From Saccharina japonica (Eukaryota > Sar > Phaeophyceae > Laminariales > Laminariaceae), in assembly GCA_008828725.1 (NCBI GenBank), contig MEHQ01004012.1, forward strand, positions 190,198 through 254,197: a stretch of 64,000 nucleotides of DNA, written 5' to 3'. The notes under the pieces are model-generated. The model worked only from the letters and a program-made list of their open reading frames with translations, was not told where the DNA came from and searched no databases. The translations under genes were made by a program, and so were the position numbers. The number at the start of each line of letters is the position of its first letter. The stretch's first letter is position 1. Positions 57,901-64,000 of the stretch are shown piece by piece.

Positions 57901-60865
57901 TCGCGCAGATGGGTGTCACCCGTCACCCGCACCCGTGTCATTTTTTTTAAATCCCGTAAATGGTTGCTTATTTACGCGGTCGTCCAAAATCTAGAGGCCC
58001 CTTTTGAGCTGGGTGGGGGGTGGGTCAAGCTGGAGATTTGCGCCGTCCGACTGAAAATCTCCGAAAACAAAAACGTTTTCGTTTTTTTTTTTTCTACCCT
58101 ATCTGGTACATACCACCGTTTGTACCAGGTATTATGCCTCTAGGCCTTTCTTTCACCAGCGCTTACAGTCGCCGAGAGTTACAAACATCCAGACCTACAT
58201 ATATACACGTACCACATCTGACTATATTCAGAACCTGCTCCGCGCGCACCCCCGGCGACCAACATCCCCCCTGCTCGAATCCGACCGAACCGACGGCAGG
58301 TGTCCATGGCCTACCACCCCACGAACATGACCATCTCTTTGCTGCCCGTCATATCGGAGGACGGTAGCGAGTTACGCTGGGACCACCAGGCGGCGTCGGC
58401 GAGCTACGTGGAGGGTCTGGACCAGGTACGCCCTTGGTAGTAAGAGCTCTCCCCCCCGCGCTACGGGACGCCCCCTGTTTATGTGGAGGTGTTGACCCTC
58501 TCCCCCCATTGGGCGACCTCGTCTATTTAGTTTTGTCGTATATACCTGGTACGTAGTACCAGGTATCGTATTTACGGCAGTGCAGGACACCTGCTATTAG
58601 CTATTCCTGAGAGAAAGCGCTTTTTTTTCTTTTTTTTTTTGTTTCGTACTCGTAAGAGAGATAGAATAGTGAGCAGTATTTCGTCGTCGCGGGACACATT
58701 GCAATTCCGACGCATTTTATTCTGCCTTTTTTTGGATGTATAGAGGACATAATCGTTTCCCAAGCAAGGGATAAAGCCTCGGCCAGCACTCTCTGTTTCT
58801 TGTCAGCTCTAGTTAAAGGTATCCATACCCACCCTGTGCTGTAGGTGTTGCCGCGTTGTGTGTATAGGTGTTGTCGTGTGTTGTCGTGTTGTTCATAAGT
58901 GTTGTGGTGTTTCCGTAGTGTTTGTTGTATGGACACCAGGCCTGGTACACATTGTCGTGTTTTATAGTGTATACCGCCGTGCGTGGGTGTGTTGCTGCTG
59001 GTAGAGGGTTAGGCCTCTCGCTCGCTCGCCTGGCGGACTTTGCGAGCGTGCCCCGGCTCGGCGGTTTCGATGAAAACCGCCGACCAGCATTACTCGTATA
59101 CAACTGTTTCAAGCTTCAGGGGACTGCGGCCCGGATGCACCGGCGTGGTTCGCCGCAGCCGTATTCTTTCGCTCCCGCCCCTCCCCAACAGCCGCGTTTG
59201 GTCGGCGGTATCGATAGGTTGTTTCTGCCGTCTTTCGGCCGTCTCGCTGGACGAACAGGCGCGCACAAAGAGGCCCGTGGGGCCAGCCCAGCCGCGTTGG
59301 GGTTTGTGCTTGAGAGCAGAGCTCCGCGAGGTGTGGTAGCGGGGAAGGGTGGAACACGTCTCGCCTTCTGCAGTCAGAACTGCGATCGATTGCGTTACAA
59401 CCCCCCCCCCCCCCCGCGCGCTTGGTGCAAACAATGTCTGCCTGGATTGTGACAACCCGACGTGCTTCGTCTCGGCCTTGCAGGGATGCGAGGGTCTATG
59501 GTCATAAGACTACGGCCATGCATACCACGCACCCACCCCCCCAATCCCCCATCTGCCTCCCCTCTACTTGCAACTACCCGATGGCAAGACGTACTGGACG
59601 GCGGCTTCGTACATGGGGGAGACGACCGGAGCCTTCTTCAGCTACGCGGTCGAGTTCAGCGTGGGCTATCACCGGGACAACCCTCGGTATCAGCCCTTCA
59701 GCGTCTACGAGGACTACCCGGGTGAGTTCACCCGAGCCGTCGCGCTCGTATTGGGGGGGGGTGTGCAGGGGATGGTTGTGGCATGGCTGTGGCACGGTTA
59801 GTGGCATCGTTGTTGAGTGTCCTTGTGCCGCTATCCTTCTGGGGCGTTTTTGTGTGTGTGTGGCATTTACGAGTAGTTCGGCGTGATTTCGTTTGTTTTG
59901 TTTGTTCCGCTGGTTGTCGCGCTTGCGACCTCCGTGCTTTTCGGCTCGATCGTTGCGTCGGCATGCATGGCCGTCGTGACGCTCGCCAGCAGATGATTAC
60001 GTCGGGTGGGTGGTTGATGTGGTGCGAAACACTCGGGCGGTGAACCGTGACGTAATGTTCGGGCTGTGTATACACCCTGGGACACGGCGTACTCATTTGT
60101 TGCTTGCCTTAGTCATTTGACCATTGACCACGCATCGCTTTCGAGACGGAGCACCGTTCCTACTCCTAATAGAGACACCTCCAACATTTGGGCGCTCATC
60201 ACGTTGTTTCCATATATGCGAGGGGGGGGGGGGTGAAGGCACCCTCTTCCGACTTTATTTCGCCGCGCATAGCGCAACTTTGGAATTGCTTTCGCAGAGT
60301 CTTCTCGGGCAATGGTCTGGGTCAGCGCGTCGTCCGTCTAACGAACGCCTCCCCCGACCAGAGGCCCCTTTTGATTCCCCTTGGGCGGTGTAGTTTATTA
60401 TCGTGCGCAAGAGGGCGGGAGGAGCCCTGCGCACCCATTCGCCCTGCTCGCCTTGCCCGCCTTGCCCGCCCCTCCGCCCCGCTCTTTCCTGGCCCCCCAC
60501 TCATTCATCCCTCCCGTCCGCCCCGTCCCCCCCCCCGACCCCCCCTGCCACCGCTGCCGCGCTACATAACACTCTCCTCTTCGACTCGCGCACGCTTTCC
60601 CCAAAACGTACAATGCAACACAAAACAAACGCGGCTCAACGGAACTGCAACGTAAAAAAAAACTTGCACCAAAACAACGCTACGCGTCATGACGGGAGCC
60701 AGGGCACGCGTTTTTGCCCGCGAGCAGCTGCGACGAGTACGTGTGGGCGCTGCTGTCCGCCGCCCAGGAGAGGGGTGTCAGTCTCACCCCCGCGCTGATG
60801 CCCCAGAAGCACAAAATCGTCATCTACACGGAGACCGAGCCGGAGGTCATTTTGCTTGACGGTGG

Positions 60866-60896
<31 letters not shown>

Positions 60897-63800
60897 GGTG
60901 GCGGCAGCGGTCCCGCGTCCGCCGGGGCCGGCGTTATCCCGGACGGAGGCAGGGGCAACAGCAGCGGCAGCAGCGGCATCAACGGCATCAGCAGCGGCAG
61001 CGCAACGGAAGCGTCTTCGCCGCGGTCCTCGTCGTCGCTGCTGCCGTCGCCGTCACCGCCGCCGTCGACCCCCCCGGGAGGCTCCGCGGGAGCGGGAGAA
61101 AGTGGAGGGGAAGGGGGAACCGGAGACGGGGGTAGCGCGGGCGGCGGCAGTGATGCCGGGGCCGGGGCCGGGGCCGGGGGGGAGGGTGCGGGGGATGACG
61201 TCGCGGGTAACGGTAGCGGCGACGGCGGTGACGGTGACCCTGGCGGGGAGACCGGCGTGCGGCGGTCGCTACGCGGTGCGCCGGGGGTTGCGCCGAAGGT
61301 TGCGCCGGAGGTGCGGCCCCCTCGAGCGGCACGCGCGCCAGAAACCGGTTTGATCACGGATTCCGGTAGAGGTAGGAGTCCCGACGGCGCGGTTGTTGCG
61401 GTGGCGGACGGCGGCGCACGACAGGGGGAAGGCGGGCAAGGTTTGGCAGCGGCCTTATTGGAGGGCGGTGAGCATTCAGTGTCGGCGTTGCTCCAGCACG
61501 CAGACCGGGTGTTGGTGGCGGGTGATACCGGTGTGAGACAGCGAGAGGTGAAGGAGGCGGACGAGGCAGGGGGCGGAGGCGGAGGCGGGGGGGAGGGGAC
61601 AGGGCGGACGCTTGGTCCAGGAACGATTCAGCCGACGGTGGCGCCGACGGTGATGCCGACCCAGGCGGTCGATCCGACAGAGCCTGTAGCCGAGAACGAC
61701 TGGCAGCAGGTCGTGGCGTACTACCAGTCTCTCCAGCTGTGCTTGCAGGAGGTGAGGGGAAGGTATCGATCGATGCGCGGCCTGGGCGTGCGCGTGCCGG
61801 GGGGGCGCGCGCGCGCGGGGGGGGGTCTACTCATGTCATGCATGCCCGTAGTCGTATGACTATAGACCCTAGCATCCCTGCAAATGCCGGGACGGAGCAC
61901 GTCGGGTTTGCACCGACCAGACATTGCTTGCAGCCGCGCGCGGGGGGGGGCGTACGGACTCATTTTTGTTGCTTGGACTTTAGTCATTTGATCGTTGACC
62001 ACGCATCCCCTTCGAGACGAAGCGGGGGGACGGGGGGCCAAACCGCGTTGTTTTTTCGGCGCGGAGCGGTGTTCGTGCGTGCGATGACATGGAAGGATTA
62101 GCCGCTTAGTTGCTGCTGTATGTAGCCGTCGAGAGGGGGGTGCTGCGGTACCTTTCGCCCGTGCCGGTTTGTATCGTCGTCTTGTGGTCGGAGGGGGGGG
62201 GTGCGCGACGTCCAGCAAAAAGGACTGCCTGCCGTAAGCGGTTCCTAAAAAATAACGCCCGTTTTTTTAGCAACCGTATTCAACCATATAACCCGTCTAA
62301 GGAGAGGGGAGAAGTGCCTGCTGTGTGACCCCGGATCTGATTTACAAAAGAGATGAAACTTGAGAAGTAGGGCGAAGACAGAAATGGATGGGATGGAAAA
62401 AAAACCCGATAAAAATGTAACTGTCGGGGTGTTTCAAACCCCCGGTAGAGCTGTGCGGCACGTCTTTGCGGCAAGCATCAATCAAGCGTGGAGTAGGGTG
62501 GGCATACGGACGCCACCGCCGCCCCTGATACCCCCCCCCCCTGCTCCGTCTCGAAAGGGATGCGTGGTCAATGGTCAAATGACTAAGGCAAGCAACAAAT
62601 GAGTACGCCCCCCCCCCCGCCCCCGCCCCCGCCACCGCCCCGCGACCCCGCCCTCATCTCTTCAAAGAGAAAGTTCAGTTTCGTGACGAGCTTGAAGGAC
62701 TTCGCCCAATACTTCGACTGTCTGGACGATGTGGCCTTCATCCACGTCGCCCCCCACGAGTACAGAAAGGTGAGGGGTTAGGGGTTGGGGTGCAAGCGGC
62801 GGAGGGGAAGGGGGGCGTAGTCATTTGTTTGCTTGCCTTAGTCGTTTGGCCATTGACCACGCATCCCTTTCGAGACTGAGGGGATGGGGGAGGGGGGGGG
62901 GGGGGGGTGTACTCATATCGTGCACGGCTGTAGTTGTATGACCATGTCGTATGACCATAGACCCTCGCATCCCTACAATGCCGGGACGGAGCACGTTGGG
63001 TTTTCATTGCATGCCCGNGGGGGTGTACTCATATCGTGCACGGCTGTAGTTGTATGACCATGTCGTATGACCATAGACCCTCGCATCCCTACAATGCCGG
63101 GACGGAGCACGTTGGGTTTTCATTGCATGCCCGTCGTCATATGATATATGACAATATACCCTCGCATGCCTACAACGCCGGGACGGAGCCGTACGTCGGG
63201 GTTTCGCCGACCGAGCAAACATTGCTTGCACCAAGCGCGAAGCGGCGGCGGCGGCGGCGGGGGGTTATCTTGCGTGTTTTACGGTATCCATCGCCTCGTC
63301 CTTCGGGCTCCACAGCGGATTTTGTTTGTTTATTTTTGTTCTGACCGCGGTCTATGATAACGTTGGTTTTTCTTTAACGCCTGATGCTACCTGCGCTGTG
63401 ATTTCACTGGGAGTATGGTGTGCTGTGCTGGAAGAGCGCATGTGCATCAGTCGTCCTTTGGGCTCCACAGCAGTAGTCCTTGGTCTGACCACGATGTATG
63501 ACACCTTTTTTTTCGTTTTTGGTTCTGTTTTCTCTCTTTCTTGGCTCGTTTTTTCCCTGCGCTATGATTCGCTGCGGTGTCCTATGCTGCTCTCTGCTCC
63601 GAAGGTTAACCTGACATCGACAAAGCTGGACCACATATCTCTGCCCGAGGAGCTGCCCGCGTTGACAAAGACAAGGGGAGGTTTCACGTGAGTTTCTCAG
63701 ACTATACACAACACGATGCCCCCCCCCCCCTCTCTCTCTCTATTCTCTCCGACACATGGCACGCTTGATAACCTATTTTGGTGTGTGTTTGCAAGAGGGG

Positions 63801-64000
63801 GAGGTGGGGGCAGTGGTGTTTTGCTTTGGAGGGGAGCTTCTAGCCACCAAAACAAGTGTGTTTCTTCTCGTGTGTGCGTGTGTTCTGATGTCGGTCAAGC
63901 CGGCGGCAGTGTCGTAGATACAATTCGTCTCTAGGAATATCGCCTGGTTCACCACGGCACAGGGGTTGCTGTTTTAGTTTAGCACTGCAGGGCAATGTAG
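54954..64000 (+). CDS. Secretory or lysosomal protein, tentatively CLN5-like, 8 exons
   Basis: Exons 54954-55253, 57099-57197, 58300-58425, 59589-59721, 60703-61751, 62668-62769, 63605-63687 and 63991-64000 sum to 634 codons including the stop, all GT-AG with matching phases. A basic N-terminus and a hydrophobic stretch (AVEATAVLFLLMSMVGMARA) suggest a signal peptide or anchor. The chain then runs IKEVFRSGEVLQMYHLQ, FFLTAVAFHS, MTISLLP, SSCDEYVWALLSAAQERGV, IVIYTETEPEVIL, FAQYFDCLDDVAFIHVAPHE and LDHISLPEELP. Order and spacing recall CLN5, a lysosomal protein with a papain-like fold, including a Cys followed by a helix and the final EEIPLP-like end; this is from memory and unsearched. Exon 5 inserts about 280 Gly/Ala/Ser-rich residues (~272-550). 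Without it the length (~355) would suit CLN5. The acceptor at 60703 and the tiny last exon are the least certain. Confidence 0.6.
55342..55368. repeat. CTG triplet tract
   Basis: Nine GCT/CTG units in the first intron of the CLN5-like gene. A second repeat of TACTCGTAGTCTGCTGCTG units (about three copies) follows at 55503-55568. Confidence 0.85.
57350..57800 (-). repeat. Family B unit and family A tail, both reversed
   Basis: The plus strand shows a G-run then TCGTACTCGTTTGTTGCTTG (family B, 57403-57475), and a G-run then TTTGCATGGCCGTAGTTG followed by ACGCATCCCTACAATGCCGG (family A tail, 57705-57795). Both lie in intron 2 of the CLN5-like gene. Confidence 0.75.
59400..59545 (+). repeat. Family A tail copy
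   Basis: A C-run, then GCGCTTGGTGCAAACAATGT, GCAGGGATGCGAGGGTCTAT and CCATGCATACCACGCACCC, just upstream of exon 4 of the CLN5-like gene. The end ATGAGTAC is diverged here. Confidence 0.72.
60083..60170 (-). repeat. Family B unit
   Basis: The plus strand reads GTACTCATTTGTTGCTTGCC then ACCACGCATCGCTTTCGAG. No long G-run precedes it in this copy. Confidence 0.72.
60860..61690 (+). repeat. GC-rich low-complexity coding insertion
   Basis: Part of exon 5 of the CLN5-like gene: GGC runs at 60863-60907, then irregular GGN/GCN/AGC-rich DNA. It generates long shadow frames on both strands (Pro- and Ala-rich). Amino-acid content is Gly, Ala, Ser, Asp and Pro. Confidence 0.85.
61820..62035 (-). repeat. 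Family A tail and family B unit, reversed
   Basis: The plus strand reads a G-run, TCTACTCATGTCATGCATGC and TAGCATCCCTGCAAATGCCG (family A tail, 61825-61940), then a G-run, CGTACGGACTCATTTTTGTT and CACGCATCCCCTTCGAGACG (family B, 61945-62030), in the intron after exon 5 of the CLN5-like gene. Confidence 0.75.
62285..62420 (+). repeat. SINE body and tail fragment (family S)
   Basis: GACCCCGGATCTG, then AGTAGGGCGAAGA, then GGATGGGATGG and an A-run match the 3' half of the SINE at 25941-26300. 5'-truncated. Confidence 0.72.
62543..62640 (+). repeat. Family B unit with C-run
   Basis: CTCCGTCTCGAAAGGGATGC, GACTAAGGCAAGCAACAAAT and GAGTACG plus a C-rich run. It ends about 30 bases before the acceptor of exon 6 of the CLN5-like gene. 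Confidence 0.8.
62810..63240 (-). repeat. Family B unit and three family A tails, reversed; one base undetermined
   Basis: A family B unit at 62815-62885 is followed by reversed family A tails at 62905-63010, 63020-63130 and 63131-63240. The first two are identical over more than 100 bases and meet at the N at 63018. The third is diverged and ends in GCTTGCACCAAGCGCGAAGC and a CGG run. Confidence 0.8.

Noticed and set aside
60824-61357. Pro-rich minus-strand frame opposite the CLN5-like exon 5
   Set aside because: It is the complement of the GGC-rich insertion. The plus frame is supported by flanking exons and phase.

Overview
The window looks like nuclear DNA of a brown alga or close stramenopile relative, Ectocarpus-like. 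The reasons are genes of many short exons split by repeat-laden introns, mid-to-high GC exons, abundant CAG/CTG/CAA triplet runs, many short interspersed elements, and a gene set typical of flagellated protists. This is inference from style and gene content. There is no bacterial-type operon, rRNA, CRISPR array or viral element that I can support. Exon models were built by hand from GT-AG (twice GC-AG) sites, reading phase and family motifs.

Layout. (1) Minus strand, left edge to about 6860: a tubulin-tyrosine-ligase-like (TTLL, glutamylase-type) gene with five exons seen, 3' end off the window. (2) 6861-11260: intergenic, with duplicated and inverted repeat blocks. (3) Plus, 11261-17024: a seven-exon gene for a 984-residue mostly disordered protein I do not recognise. 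(4) Minus, 17672-23428: an eleven-exon gene for a coiled-coil, ankyrin and TPR protein of about 710 residues. (5) Plus, 24287 to at least 38053: a MAP-kinase-kinase-like kinase whose seven exons are spread over almost 14 kb of SINEs, minisatellites and triplet arrays. (6) 38054-52044: gene-poor, with poly-C-tailed elements, CTG tracts, a hairpin MITE, and two large arrays built on the palindrome CCATGG. (7) Minus, 52045-54401: part of a small membrane protein gene. (8) Plus, 54954-64000: an eight-exon secretory or lysosomal protein, tentatively CLN5-like, carrying a Gly-rich insertion of about 280 residues.

The genes are arranged as two divergent pairs (ankyrin/TPR with the kinase; membrane protein with CLN5-like) and one convergent pair (984-residue protein with ankyrin/TPR). 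TTLL and the coiled-coil proteins would suit a flagellum or microtubule role, but nothing shows that the genes act in one pathway.

The most unusual content is non-coding. One family of short repeats ends in ATGAGTAC followed by long poly-C. A tRNA-derived SINE family is present. A TTLL exon sits between inverted copies of one element. Part of a kinase exon is copied into an adjacent triplet array.
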